Notes: generated by a model from the letters alone, not told the origin. DNA of 64,000 nucleotides from Colocasia esculenta (GCA_014218235.1 JACBKR010000780.1:62001-126000); one strand, 5' to 3'. Positions 36,170 to 48,438 are shown, counted from the first letter of the stretch. Translations and numbers: made by a program.

Positions 36170-36914
36170 GACGTCTTTTCGACCTTGTCACTGTGTGTTG
36201 TGCTTATGGAGTGTGTTCTGTTTTTGGTTTTCCTCTGACTCCGCATTCGTTTGGTGTCCTTGTCGGACCACGAGAAAGGTCTTGGTGAGACCGAGTGGTG
36301 TTGTGGATGTCGTTCCACATGTTGAGGGGTTTTCCACGTCTCTGTTTCCTCTTGGACTCTGGTTTTCCTTGGGAGGCTTCCCTTTGGCTGTGTGGCCGAT
36401 ACTAGCTGTCGCTAGCCGCGTGAGGCCATTCCTCTAAGCCCGTGGTTGACTCGTAGGTGTTTTTCGAGTTGTCGCCAGTGACTGTATTTTCTGTCGGGTT
36501 TTGCTGGCGACAGACGTGGGTTACTGACCGGATTGGTTTTAACGGCGAGGTCTGTTGATGACTTCAGCCACGTGGTTTTTGGCTGGTGGTTCCATTCATC
36601 TTCAGTCGGTTGGCGTGTGCCACGCTTGTGGAGTTGTCAGCATCCGATTGTGTGCTCCATGCCCATCTGGGGTATGCGGTGTGGGCTATCAGTTGTCTAG
36701 TTGAGCACTCCACGTGTGGCTGTGTCGCTGTTGTGGCCACCAAGAAGTCGTGGTGAGACTTAGTGGCCTTTTTCTCGTTGGCTGTTTCTTGCTGTGTTCT
36801 TTTCCCTCGGGTTGTCAGATCGTTTCGAGTGAGTTGTTCCTACCCCTGTTTTACTTTCGTGCTTCGACTTTATTTTGTAATTTCGAGGACGAAATTGTTT
36901 TAAGTGGGGTAGGA
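36170..36914 (+). other. 3' interior and polypurine tract of the LARD-like element
   Basis: G+T-rich non-coding sequence. Its last part encodes CNFEDEIV (near 36878-36901), a relic of the Tekay/Del-type pol end. The tract AAGTGGGGTAGGA (36902-36914) directly precedes the 3' LTR. Confidence 0.65.
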
Positions 36915-37436
36915 TGTGAGGACCAGGAGGGGAGGGGGAGATGGTCCCCCCTTTCCCATGCACGTCATGTGTAGTGGGCTCCGAAAATAGGCCGCTTGGC
37001 CATTTTCGATAAGGGGGTCAGGCCCTCCTCCACTTCGCCCTCTCCCAACCCTCTTCTTCCTCCTCTTCTTCCCTCCCCGTTCTCTTTCTCTCTCTCTTTC
37101 TCTCACGTTTTCTCTCCCTGCTCGCTCTCCTTCTCTCCCGTCTGTGTACCTCGCCGTGGAGGAGGAAGTTGGAGTCGCCGCCGCCTGCTTCCCTGCGCCG
37201 CTGCTGCCCCTGCCGTGTCGCCGTCGCCTTCTTCCCCTCGCCGCCACGCCGCTGCTATCTCCGCCGCGTTGCCGTCCCCCCCCCCCCCCCCCCTCTCGGC
37301 GTTGGAGGAGGCTGCCCCGGGGATTCGCCGTCGGCGGGTCCTACCGCTGAAGTAGGTTCCCTCCACCCTCTCCGGCGTCGGCCTAAGCCTCCCCCCCACT
37401 GTGTTGGCCGAGCATCCCCCCCTCCTCTCTATCCAG

Positions 37437-37488
<52 letters not shown>

Positions 37489-39410
37489 CGGGCTGCCGAC
37501 GGTGGCCGAGGATGGCCGGCGGCAGCTGGCGCCCCTCCCTCGCCGCCGGCGCTGGCGCCGGTGCTGGCCTCCCGGCCGTCCCCCCCTCCTCTTTCCCCCT
37601 CACCTCCTTGCGTTGCAGAGGAGGTGTCGGGAGGAAGAAGGAGGGTGGCGCAGTGCACCCAGATCCGGCTGGGATCTGAGCGGAGCCTTGCCCCCTGACG
37701 CACTGCGCCGGGGCACTGGCCAGGGTTCCCTTGCGGCACATTGCACCGGTAGACCCTTTTGGGCCCATTTGACCTCTATTTTGGGCCGTTTTCGCACCGT
37801 TTTCCATATGTTGTTGCTCCGGATGTGCCGGTGGGCCAGCCCAGGGTTGGTGGCCATTTTGTCGAGCCACATGGTTGTCGGGCCCATCTGGGTCGGCTCC
37901 GACCGGGCCGATAGTGCCTGTTGACCGGCCAACCAGGGGCAGTCGTGCAGGGTTTTCGGCACCCGTCGGGGGTGTGCCGAGGGCCGTCCGACTGTCTGGG
38001 GTAGTAATATATATCTTTTGAGTCATCGTACCGGGTTCCTCAGTTTCTGGGCCTGCCCGGGTCGGCTCCGACTGGGCCAATGGGGCCGTTTGACCCGGAC
38101 AGTCGCGCTGGGGTTTCTGGCACCCGTGGGGTAAGTTCTGAGGGCCGATCGACTGTCCGGGGTGGTAATATTAGCTTTTTGTGGTTGATCGTGAATCAAG
38201 TACTTTAGCGGATCTGTTTTCGCACCGAGTTTCCGTTCCGTACTCGTGACGCTTGTGCTGACTCCCTAACACTGCGCCTTACTAGTCTTCGCCCTGTGCT
38301 TTGGCACTTGAGGGCTTGTCCCAGCGCACGGTGCACTTTGGGGTTGTTACCATTTCCCGGGAACCCTGTCCTCGTGGGCCCGTTGAGGGTGGTCTCCGAG
38401 CCACGAGTGCGTCCGTCGAGTGTTTCTCCGAACGAAGGGGAAAATGGTGTTGGACAGCGGCGTTGAGTCGTTTGTTGAGCTCACTTAGTTGGTCTGGGTC
38501 CCGCAGAGTTTGAAGTGTCGCGGTGCAGGCCAGCTAGTCCGTTCTCACTGCCTCGCCTTACACGATTCTGGAGCTGTGTCAGGAGGACAGGCGTGGGATC
38601 GTAGTCCGGCCAGACTACGGCTTGTGGTTGTGTTTGTCCACGCGTCTCACTCCGACGGGAGGGGAGACCTAGACTCGTGGTCGAGCGGTAAGACGCCGGT
38701 GGATGCACCTGACCACTGACTAGTAGTGGCTAGGTTGTGGCTAGTGTGTGTTGTCCAGACAAGGGTTTTACGTCTGCTTGTGCAGTTTTGTGGCGTGCTC
38801 GGAGCACGTTACCGAGGTTGAGATTGTGCGTTGTTGTGCCGTGTTGGCGGTACTTGTGGACTTGAGTACTTTCCGTTATTTATTTCAATACTTGCTCAGT
38901 TGTGTTATTATTTTATTATTTTACCTGCTCAGTTAGTAGTCTTATTACTTGAGTTACCACCGCCCTTCCCTTGGTGTAGTTAGCTTATTTACTTTAGTAC
39001 CACTGTTCTTCCTGCCTAGTTTAGTTATGTTGTTCTTGTTTCCGCTGTTGAACCGGTGAGGGGTTGGGTTCCCTGTTGGGCTTCGTTCGCGAAACTCATC
39101 CCCCCTTACTTCCTTCTAGGTTTGAGCTCGAGGGAGCCGGTGCTCGTGTTCGGACGGTCAGCATCGTGCCGCTTGTGGTCAGCAGTGTTGGCCATGGTCA
39201 GTTTTTCCTTTTGCACTTGAATTATTATCTGGGACATTGTGTATATTCTTTCTTCCGCTGTTGTATTTCTTTATATTGTTTAGCTATTGTAACTTGTTGT
39301 ATATCTCACTAGACATATTTCTAACCCTTCCGGGTCTTCGGATCCGTCGGTGGCAGTCCAAGGGTCGGGTACTTGGAGGGTTCCAGTTATCAGATTCTTG
39401 GGTCGTTACA
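36915..39410 (+). repeat. 3' LTR of the LARD-like element
   Basis: Starts TGTGAGGACCAGG directly after the polypurine tract and ends GGTCGTTACA. This is the longer, more complete LTR copy (2,496 bp). It contains a C-run near 37273-37291 and a CT run at about 37437-37489. Confidence 0.88.
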
Positions 39411-39545
39411 AGCGGTCTGAACCGGTCAGCGCCATCTCCACTACCACCACTACTACCACCTCCAATGTGATCATTATATAATATTATGATATGACTAATG
39501 TATTCCATTAGATCAACACCAAGAATCTAAAAATAGAAACAATAC
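39411..39545. other. Short spacer
   Basis: Sequence between the LARD-like element and an old LTR fragment. It contains a CTACCACCACTACTACCACC run and no gene. Confidence 0.5.
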
Positions 39546-39990
39546 TGTAACGTCTTAAAATTTATAATAAAATATTAATATGACACTAAAAATAAAAGAG
39601 ATAGTAAATTATACGTAAGATATGGCCACTTATATAAACATAATTATCTTTAATTTTAAAATATTTTATATTATTATTATAATTCTATTACTATTTTTAA
39701 TTGTGCGCATTTTGACAGGACGACATTCGGTTCTAAAAATTAAATAAATATAGATATCATTATTACTAGAAAAATATACTGATTCTAAAAATATAAATAT
39801 TAGAAATTATTGATACATATATGTAGAGATTAAGTCGACCTAATAATTTTTGAGATAATTTTTATTTGAAATTAATTTTAAAAAATAAATTAAAATTATT
39901 ATAATTTATATCATCTCTTAATTACTTATATTTAAATTTTTATCTCAATTAGACATCATTTAGACCCTTAAATGCACCAGATGTGAGAGG
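39546..39990 (+). repeat. Degenerate 5' fragment of the TGTAACACC-type LTR family
   Basis: Starts TGTAACGTCTTAAAATTTAT. It keeps landmarks of the LTRs at 31627 and 52080 in the same order: a GCGCATTTTGACAGGACGACA stretch (near 39704), GAGATTAAGTCGACC (near 39827), then CAATTAGACATCATTTAGAC (near 39945). It breaks off before the 3' half. Highly AT-mutated, hence old. Confidence 0.6.
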
Positions 39991-41648
39991 AGAAAAAAAA
40001 AACAGATTTAAACAGTCTACCGCAAATTGAACCGTACTGATCCACAGCGTACCGTGACGTGTCGCAGCGGCTCGCCTGAGTCACCCCAATAGGGTGACTC
40101 GACCGTGCCATGGCTTGCAACAACCATGGCACAGTGCGGTTTAGCTAACCGTGGAGGTTTATATATAAATATTCTAAATATCTTCTTGATCTTCGTCATC
40201 GCAAATTATGGGTTTTAAAAAATATTTTATATCTATATGAATATATATATACATATAAATATAAAATTTAACAAAGATTCTGTGCTATTAATTTTTTTTA
40301 AGAGAGGTACATGTGTAAAAAAAATCTAAACAAAATGTATCATTATTCTGAGATTTCTAGTAACACTATTGAAACAGATATTGGAAAAAATTTCGTAATA
40401 GCATGGCGTACAAAGATAAAAACTTGGTTTTAAATGCACCCACGTGAAAACCGGCCTCCTCCCGCGTTCACGGAAGCCGGGGAAGAAAGTACTCCGCGGG
40501 GGACAGGGGCAGAGCAACCGCCGGGGGCACCCAATCCCCCCTTTAAAACGTGGGGAGTTCTGGCCGCCACGTGTTGCGCTTTTGTCAGCGCCTACGCAGC
40601 GGGAAACTGAGGGAGACGCAGCAGGTGCATTTGACGGACCGTGGACCCAACCGAGTCGCGTGTCCGCGCCACCCAGCCACTTGCGCGGTGCACCGTTCTT
40701 CACCACCCAATTAGGAGCAACACTTTCTGACTGGTCGGACACTCGAGTTTTGGTAAGATGTGGAGCGCGGTACTAGATTAATTGCAACTCTTTTACTTGT
40801 TTTTTTTACGGGTATTTTTTTTGAACTCCCAAATTAAAGTCCTCCCCCAACAGCCCACTCAAAGGCATTTAAGCACAAAATAAAAGTTAAAACCACAGTA
40901 GGATTTAGAGGTGATGAGATATAGTAGGATTATATAGGGGGAATATTAGTACTTTTTTTTTTACAATTTAAAACCAAGCACAATTGGCACCTAAAACCTA
41001 AAACTTGAAGATTAGTGGGGGCCTTTTCTTTGATAAAAGTATTGAGAACTGTATAGCAGATAATATCATAATTTCTGACCTGTATGATCGCTACATGATG
41101 AAACTCCACGTCAGATCTTTGTCAGCAATAGATTGAAGTCCGTAACTTAAAGGGAATGTGAAGTTAAAACAGACCGACATATCAAGGGAAGATCTATATA
41201 TGTGATCCCCATCTTGGTTCTGTCATTACCAACTTTAAAACCCAAATTCACCTTTTTTTAGGAATCAAAACTGAGCTGTGTAAATAAATGGAGCCACGTA
41301 GAATTCGGCGGATCAAATAAAATCCCACGAATTGTTGTGTTTAGGCGGAACGGAAGCCGTCATATGGAGCGGAGGAGGCCGTTTTGAGCTGATGCTGCCA
41401 TGGCGGGGTCGTCGTCTGCAGGATCGAGATAAAGATCACTTTAATCCATCCCGTGTCTAAAAAAGGATAGGCTCTTATCGTGTGGGGCCCAACGGCAGGC
41501 CCAGTAGCTGCCTGGACGCGGCGCTCCGCCCCCGTGGAATGGATGCGCCTGCCGGGTCAAGCCTGACTCCCGCCCGCCTCTGCTACGCTACTCTTCAGAT
41601 CTCTCTCTCTCTCTCTGGCGCTCGGCCACGGCAAGCTGGGTTCCGTTC
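39991..41648. other. Upstream region of the glutamine amidotransferase-like gene
   Basis: No gene recognised. It contains a hairpin pair at 40078-40132 and a GC-rich island at about 40440-40780 with CACGTG words (near 40441 and 40563). AT-rich sequence follows to the TATA box. An open frame of 110 codons at 40444-40776 has no recognisable domain. Confidence 0.45.
40078..40132. repeat. Two adjacent perfect short hairpins
   Basis: GAGTCACCC/GGGTGACTC (40078-40086, 40092-40100) and GTGCCATGG/CCATGGCAC (40105-40113, 40124-40132), each with 9-bp perfect arms, separated by four bases. Confidence 0.75.
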
Positions 41649-41657
41649 TATAAATAG
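41649..41657 (+). promoter_or_regulatory. TATA box of the glutamine amidotransferase-like gene
   Basis: TATAAATAG lies about 190 bp upstream of the start codon. With the usual spacing, transcription would start near 41680. The GA-rich leader that follows contains no upstream ATG. Confidence 0.7.
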
Positions 41658-41837
41658 TGTTTGTCGCAAGAACAAGACAACACTACGAGCACGCAGAGGG
41701 ACACACGTCCGTCGAAGAGGGAGAGGAGGAGGCGGGAGGAAGAAGGAAAGGAGGGGAGTTTTCTGCGAGGGGTTTGTGTTGTTCTGTAGTAGAGTTCTTG
41801 CTGCATCCATTATCTTGGAGGAGGAGTGCCCGCTTTC

Positions 41838-43503
41838 ATGGCGTTGGAGCTGTCGAAGATCCTACCCAGGGTCCTCATCGTTTCCCGGCGCAGCGTCCGC
41901 AAGAACAAGTTCGTCGACTTCGTGGGTAAGCGTCCGCCCCGCCGCCCGCGTCCGTTGCTTCTGCAAAGATCTGTCTTTGCTTTCTTTTGTTGATGGGCGG
42001 TGTTGGTGCGTGTTGTGTTGCAGGGGAGTACCATCTCGATCTGATCGTGAAGTATGGGGCGGTGCCGGTCATCGTGCCGCGCGTCTCCGGGGTGCACATG
42101 CTGCTCGACAGCTTCGAGCCCATCCATGGCGTCCTCCTGTGCGAGGGGGAGGACATCGACCCCTCCCACTACCAGGCCGAGGTCTCCGGGCTGTCGCCGG
42201 AGGAGCTCGAGGAGATCCGCAGCCTCCATGTCAGCGACACCTCCATCGACAGTGAGAAGGACTCGATCGAGCTCCGCCTCGCCAAGCTCTGCCTCGAGCG
42301 CAACATCCCCTACATGGGCATCTGCCGGGGGTCCCAGGTCCTGAACGTCGCCTGCGGCGGCACTCTCTACCAGGACGTCGGGAAGGAGCTCTTCAAGGAG
42401 GGTCGAGAGGCCATCGCCCACATCAATTACGACGACTACGACGGCCACCGCCACGCCGTGCGGGTGGTGGAGGGCACCCCGCTGCAGGCCTGGTTCGGGG
42501 AATCCCTCGAGGAGGACGGCGGCATGGAGCTCATGGTGAACAGCTACCACCACCAGGGGGTGAAGAGGCTGGCGGAGCGGTTCGTCCCCATGGCCTTCGC
42601 CCCCGACGGCCTCGTCGAGGGCTTCTACGACCCCGACGCTTACAACCCCGAAGAGGGAAAGTTCATCATGGGGTTGCAGTTCCACCCGGAGAGGATGAGG
42701 CACCCTGAGTCCGATGAGTTCGATTACCCCGGCTGCCCATCTGCCTACCAGGTAAACCCTGCAATGCCGCAAAGATCCGATCTTGTGGATCTGTTCATAG
42801 ATCAGAAGTTCTTGCGGACGACCAGAATTCTAAGCTTCTCTGCGCGGTTGATGCAGGAATTTGTGAAGGCAGTCGTCGCATACCAGAGGAAGGTCGCCAG
42901 CAGCTCGGCCCCCGTGGGCAGGGGTCTGCAGATGAACCGGGAGATGGAGAAGAAGAGGAAGATCATCGTGCGGAGCTTCTCCCTTGCCAGGGACATGTAT
43001 GCTTCGAGGGCGGCCTTGCCTCCGTGTGAAGAGCCCGCGCTGGAAGAAGGAGCTGAGTTCCTCGAGGTAATTAACATAGTTCTGACAGAGCAGAGCTACC
43101 TGGGAGGGATCAGGATCCTAAACCTCTGTGTTCCTGTGAATTGGTTGAATGTTGCTACGTTGTTTGTGATAGAACCTAAGTTGGCGACCCATCATTTTTG
43201 TTTTAACCAGTGCATTCATTCCATTCTGACTAGTTTTTCCCTTCTCTCTGTTTTGCAAATCTGCAGTCCAACATGGCGCTAAGTTTACAGCAAGAGAACA
43301 GGCTGAAGCAGATGGGGGCGACGGTGAGGAACGCGTCCTCCTACATGAAGAAGCTGAAGATGAACGAGGATAAGGAGACGGTGGCAAGAAATGTGATGGG
43401 GAAGATGTCCATAGAGCAGCTGTCCGAGCTTCTGTCTTTCTATCACATGATAGGGCAGATCTGCTCGGATGTGTTGGAGAGAAAGCTGCTGACTTCATTG
43501 TGA
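41838..43503 (+). CDS. Class I glutamine amidotransferase-like protein (GAT1_2.1-type), four exons
   Basis: Exons 41838-41925, 42024-42751, 42857-43066 and 43267-43503 join in frame through GT-AG introns to give 420 residues. The family hydrolyses glutamine or gamma-glutamyl bonds with a Cys-His-Glu triad. Here the nucleophile is Cys130 in MGICRGSQVLN, and His250/Glu252 lie in LQFHPE. GEDIDPSHY near residues 71-79 is a typical PuuD/peptidase C26-like word. Residues 10-265 make up the GAT domain. Residues 273-420 form a basic, probably helical, plant-type extension. The start is the first ATG after the leader, in a GC-rich exon with strong GC3. Arabidopsis GAT1_2.1-type proteins are described as nitrogen-responsive glutamine hydrolases; equivalence here is inference. 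It is the only intact host gene in the window. Confidence 0.92.
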
Positions 43504-45430
43504 GAAATTGGGATATCAGAAGGAATCAAACTGGAGGACTTGTGTTTCCAGGGGGAAGCCCAAAACTTGGGTTCTCTTCAGCTCCTTCTGTGCCTGGTAC
43601 CTGCCTGCAGTGTTCTTTGTTTTCTGTTTATTTCTTCTCCAAACGCAGGCAGGTTGCTGCAGAGATTTCATCTTGTCACAGAAGCTGATAATGTAAACAT
43701 CATCTTGTCATAAATCCAAGGAATCCCTGACACTTGGTACTGCAGATTTGCACTGAACTTGTGGGTCACTTGGTACTCTTCCTCTTGCTTCACCATGCTA
43801 TGAGATAATGTGATTAAAACCTGTATAGAAGTCGTTTATCTGGTGCTGCAGATGCCAATTTAGCAGTGTAGACGTGAAAGAGTAAGATTGCTGCAAAAAG
43901 AGGATATGGGATAGAAAACAAGTTGGGGTCTCGGATGCACCATCAGCGAGAATTCTAGGAATTAACCCAACAACTATGACATCCCTTTGGTGCTTATCTG
44001 TCCAATGAACAGAGAGGATTTAATGTGGAATGCCTTCTAAGGTGTATCATCTAGTGCCATCTTACTCCAATTTATCAAGTTCCTGTATGTAGTAATTGTA
44101 CTATTTAAATAGTAGAGAAGCCCCTCAGTTCTCTCTCATGGCATCAATGGCAGCCCTTGTAACTCTTATCCTAAATGGTATGGCTTGTTGCCTTCAGGAG
44201 CTTTTAAAAATGTTTCTTGTTCTCACAGAAATAAACTTAGGTACTTGAAGCTTAGTGATCTTTACGTGTTGTGTTCTTGGATCTCTCAGAAGCTAATCAC
44301 TGGGATAAGTCTCCATATATGCACCCCTTTGACATGGGCCCCATTTCCTTTCTCACAGATCCAGCTCTTTCTATCTGGCTTTGCAATGATCTGCTCTCTT
44401 TCAACTCAAGTTGATTTAGACATAAATTTCATAAAATTATTGAAATAAATGTCTTGACATTTTCTGTAATGAAGGTGCCCTCTACATTTCATGTATTCTT
44501 TAACTTCTGGTGGAAAAATTGGAAAAAAGAATCAAATGATGGTATTTGAAACAAATGATACGGACCTTGCTGTCCCCATGGTCATTGCTGGAGCTTTTAC
44601 AGGGGTCTCCTCTGCCAACTGATCTATGCTTTGCACAAAGGTAAGCTGGGAAAGTGTGATGAATGGTGCTCGGGTTGCATCAGATGCCAAGGCCAGCATC
44701 AACCTTACAGGATTCAGTTGTCTTTTAAATCTACGAAGGAATGGAGCAGTATAGTTCCAATGGACAGGGACCTCATTTTTTCAAACACTAGCTTGGTTCA
44801 GATGATTGAAAGCATCCTCCAGGAACATTCAGGTTGTGGAGTCTTAAATTGGAGGTCTCATAAGTTAGCTTCCTTGGTCTGCTTTAGGAAGGATTTGCTG
44901 ATATGTCGTCTAATTTGTTGTCATCTTAACAGATCTTGCATGAGATCGAGGGCAATAACTTAAAACTCACTGAGATGGCATCAAATTGAAGGGAAGTGGT
45001 CAGAAAGTCGTAGGCTCGTAGCAAATGGTCTTTGGTCATATGCATCTTCTTGATGTAGAACTAGGAGAAAAGCTTTGGAATAAGTAGATAATACTCGGGT
45101 ACACCAAGAATCAAGAGCTGGACATTCAGTCATGTACCACCTTCCACGTACCACAATATCACCAACTTTCTACAACTGAACACTGTATCTGGCACTGCAA
45201 ACAAACTAAAACCTGATGTCTATCTGCTGGTCACCACACACACACGTGTATGCATTCTGCTAATTACAAACTAGAACAAGTGCACATAACAAGTAATGTA
45301 CAGAAAACAAATAGAGAATCATGATATAAAAATGAACACAAATAACCATAAGTGTCACAACTGTAAATGTCACAGCATATTAAGGGAACTAACAAGACCC
45401 ATCCGTGTCTATAAGACTTGTCTCAATATG
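43504..45430. other. 3' flank of the host gene, no further gene recognised
   Basis: Contains the 3' UTR, whose end I cannot place, and unannotated sequence. Open frames of up to 110 codons (44631-44963) resemble nothing I know. The right part (about 45250-45430) probably holds the degraded 3' end of the minus-strand copia element. Confidence 0.4.
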
Positions 45431-45453
45431 CTCAAAGGATACATCATAATTTT

Positions 45454-47050
45454 TCATTCTATCTCTCTATCTCTTAGAGTAAAATACTTTATATCCAAGG
45501 CTCTACCACCCTTGGATGTCTTATTGTTCTTAGAGTAGAAAATCGCAGCAGAATTGTCACAATAGATTCTCATTGGCCTAGCAATGAAGTCCACAAATGG
45601 CAAAGCTGTGATCAAATTCCGCAACTGAATGACATGTCCACTAGCCTCATAACAAGCAATAAACTCTGCCACTATGGTGGAAGTTGCTATGATACTTTTC
45701 TTCTCACTGCACCAACTTACAGCTCCCCCTGCCAAGAGGAAGATGTACCTTGAAGTAGACTTTCTAGTATCAAGACAACCACCATAGTCAGCATCTGCAT
45801 AGCCAATGACCTCCAACTGATCTGATCTCCTGAATGTGAGCATGTAATCCATAGTGCCTCTGAGATATCGCATGACCTTCTTGGTAGCCTTCTAATGATC
45901 AATGCCTGGGTTACTCTGGTATCGACTGAGCATACCCACAACAAAAGCAATGTCTGGACGTGTACAAGTCTGCAAGTACATCAGGCTGCCAACTGCTGAA
46001 GCATAAGTAATTGACTCCATCTGCTTCCTTTCAAGGTCATTCTTGGGACACTGTAATTCACTGAATTTATCTCCTTTAAGTATTGCTGCCTTATCAGGTG
46101 AACAAGATTGCATATTGAACCTCTCCAAGATCCTTGAGATGTAAGCTTTTTGAGAAAGACCAAGAGTGCTTGAGGGTCTATCTCTGGTGATCTCAATGCC
46201 AAGCACATAGCAGGCATCACCCATATCCTTCATCTCAAAATTCTTGGACAAGAAAACCTTTGTTTCATGCAACAAACTAAGATCACTACTAGCGAGCAAA
46301 ATATCATCCACATACAAAAGCAAGATAATGAACTGGCTCCCACTGACCTTTAAGCAAAGGCATTCGTCAATGACGTTCTCCTTAAACCCAAAGGACATAA
46401 TTTTCTCATTAAACTTGAGAAAACATTGGCGGGAGGCTTGCTTAAGTCCGTAAATGGATTTCCTTAGCTTGCACACCATGTTCTTTTCCTTCAACATGAA
46501 ACCCTTGAGGTTGTTCTATATACACTTGTTCATTTAGGTCCCCATTGAGAAATACAGTTTTCGCATCCATCTGATGTAGCTCAAGATCAAAATGAGCCAC
46601 CAAGGCCATGACCACCCTGAATGAGAGCCTTTTACTCACTGGAGAAAAAGTCTCATTGTAGTCAATGCCTTCCCTTTGAGTGAAACCCTTAGCTACCAAT
46701 CTGGCTTTATGTTGTTCAACTTTACCTTTAGAGTCCACCTTAGTCTTGAATATCCATTTACATCCAACACGTTTGGACCCTTTAGGCAAGTTAACAAGGT
46801 CCCAAATCTGATTTTTAACCATAGAGTCAACCTCTTCTTTCATGGCTTCCAACCAGTGGGTAGACTTTTCACTATTTATGGCCTGTGAAAATGACACGGG
46901 ATCATTAATGCTACCCCTGTCAACACTATCTTCCTGAAAATATACCACAAAGCCATCAGATATAGCAGGTCTTTTAACCCTTTCGGATCTACGCAGCATT
47001 GGCCCTTGATCCACCTGTGGAGGAGGATGGCCTATTGGCTCCTGATCCAC
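45454..47050 (-). pseudogene. Copia reverse transcriptase and RNase H
   Basis: The RT starts near 47050 (SERVKRPAISDG linker, then HWLEAMKEEVDSM, WIFKTKVDSKGKVEQHKARLVAKGFTQ) and breaks in frame at about 46500. It continues with YGLKQASRQCFLKF, an intact YVDD box (LLLYVDDILLAS) and VGSLMYLQTCTRPDIAF. After another break near 45890 the RNase H follows (YADADYGGCLDTRKSTSRY...AVSWCSEKKSIIATSTIVAEFIACYEA...YCDNSAAIFYSKN). Two breaks prevent one polyprotein, although individual motifs remain intact, so this copy is younger than the first gypsy element. Confidence 0.88.
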
Positions 47051-47338
47051 CTCTAGAGGTAGTAGACCATCTGCAGTAATTTCTGGTGGTTCCTAAGTTA
47101 AGGGAGGTGGGACAACTGCAACAGGTTGCTCCCCCTGCATGTCATTCTGAGGAATGAACATGGGAACAAAGTTGTCAGTTGCAGCAGGTGTAGGTGCTTG
47201 ATCCTACAACTCCTCAAAAGAAAGCTCTCGAGGAGGTCCACTCCCACTAACTCCACCATCTCTTAGAAACCTTGCTTTATATGATTCCACTATGATGGGC
47301 ACATATGATGGACAATAGAATATGAATCCCTTTGATTT

Positions 47339-48438
47339 CTATGGATAACCAATGAAGAATCCACTGGTTGTTCTGAAATCAAAAGCCATTTCATGTGAGT
47401 TATACAATCTGGCCTCAACTGAACATCCCCATGTGCGCATATAGCTCACATAAGGTTTCATACCACACCACAACTCATAAGGAGTTTTAAGAGCAGCCTT
47501 CATAGGAACCTTGTTCAGAATATGTGCAGCTGTCTTTATGGCCTCTCCCCACAATGATAAGGGAAGAGTCAAATGACCAAGCATTGTCCTGACCATTTCT
47601 TTAAGTGTTCAGTTCCTTCTTTCAGCAACTCCATTTTGGTATGGACTGTCAGGCGTAGTGTACTGAGCCACAATGCCTTCCTCTTTAAGGAACCTAGCTA
47701 ATGGTCCTGGTCTTTGACCCATCTCAGTATATCTTCCATAGTATTCGCCACCTCTATCTGACCTGACTACTTTGATAACCTTTCCTGATATTCTCTCTAC
47801 TTCCTTCTTAAAATCCTGAAAGACATTAAAGACATCTGCCTTTTCAAGAAGTAAGTAGAGATACATGTATCTAGAGTAGTCATCTATAAAGGTAACAAAA
47901 TACTTTTGTCCAGTTAGACAGGGTGAAAAGGACCACAAATGTCAGTGTGTATAATCTCTAATATTTCTGAACTTCTAGTGGCATCCTTATTCGGCGAGTG
48001 TGTAAGTTTTCCTTTAATACAATCCACACATGTATCAAAGTCAGTGAAATCTAAAGAGTGTAAAACACCTTCTCCCACAAACTTCTTCAGCCTCTTTATG
48101 GAGATATGACCTAGTCTCCTATGCCACAACATTGATGAGTTTTTATTTATTCTACCACGCTTATTGCCAACTGTATTATGTAGGCAATAATAGGGTTGTT
48201 CAACCACACGATCAAGACACATTTTATATAAATCATCAACTAATAAACCAGTACCAATTACAACTGAATCCTTGATAATCCTAAGAAAAGAGTTTCCAAA
48301 AGAGAAAGTAAACCCTCCCATATCAAGTTTTGATACTGAAATTAAATTTCTAGAAAAAGATGGAACATAGAATGTGTCCTCCATATCAAGAACAAATCCA
48401 GATGCTAAAGTAAGCCTATAAGTCCCTACAGCCTTCAC
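47339..48438 (-). pseudogene. Copia GAG-pre-integrase and integrase
   Basis: LWHRRLGHISIKRLKKF...CVDCIKGKLT (48438-47914) is the zinc-binding pre-integrase domain. After a one-frame step near 47930 comes the core FVTFIDDYSRYMYLYLL...VVRSDRGGEYYG...GIVAQYTTPDSPYQNGVAERRN, with the D, D and E residues in place. It continues at 47596 (LSLWGEAIKTAAHILNKVP...YELWCGMKP). Together these would insert copia cDNA. Separated frames and a stop near 47340 make it a pseudogene. Confidence 0.85.

Larger units (their letters stand above)
27068..39410 (+). mobile_element. Long-LTR retrotransposon with almost no coding interior (LARD-like)
   Basis: Two homologous LTRs (27068-29212, truncated at its 5' end; 36915-39410) bracket an interior with no gag or integrase. 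The 5' LTR is followed by TGGTATCAGAGC (29215-29226), which matches the 3' end of initiator-Met tRNA. The 3' LTR is preceded by a purine-rich tract and by the word NFEDEI, typical of the pol C terminus of Tekay/Del-type gypsy elements. The interior is strongly G+T-rich on the plus strand and hosts a solo LTR and a PIF-like element. This is the layout of a large retrotransposon derivative moved by another element's proteins. Confidence 0.82.

Noticed and set aside
41482..42772. Large frames overlapping the glutamine amidotransferase-like gene on both strands
   Set aside because: Shadows of the GC-rich exon 2. Only the plus-strand frame holds the GAT motifs and splices correctly.
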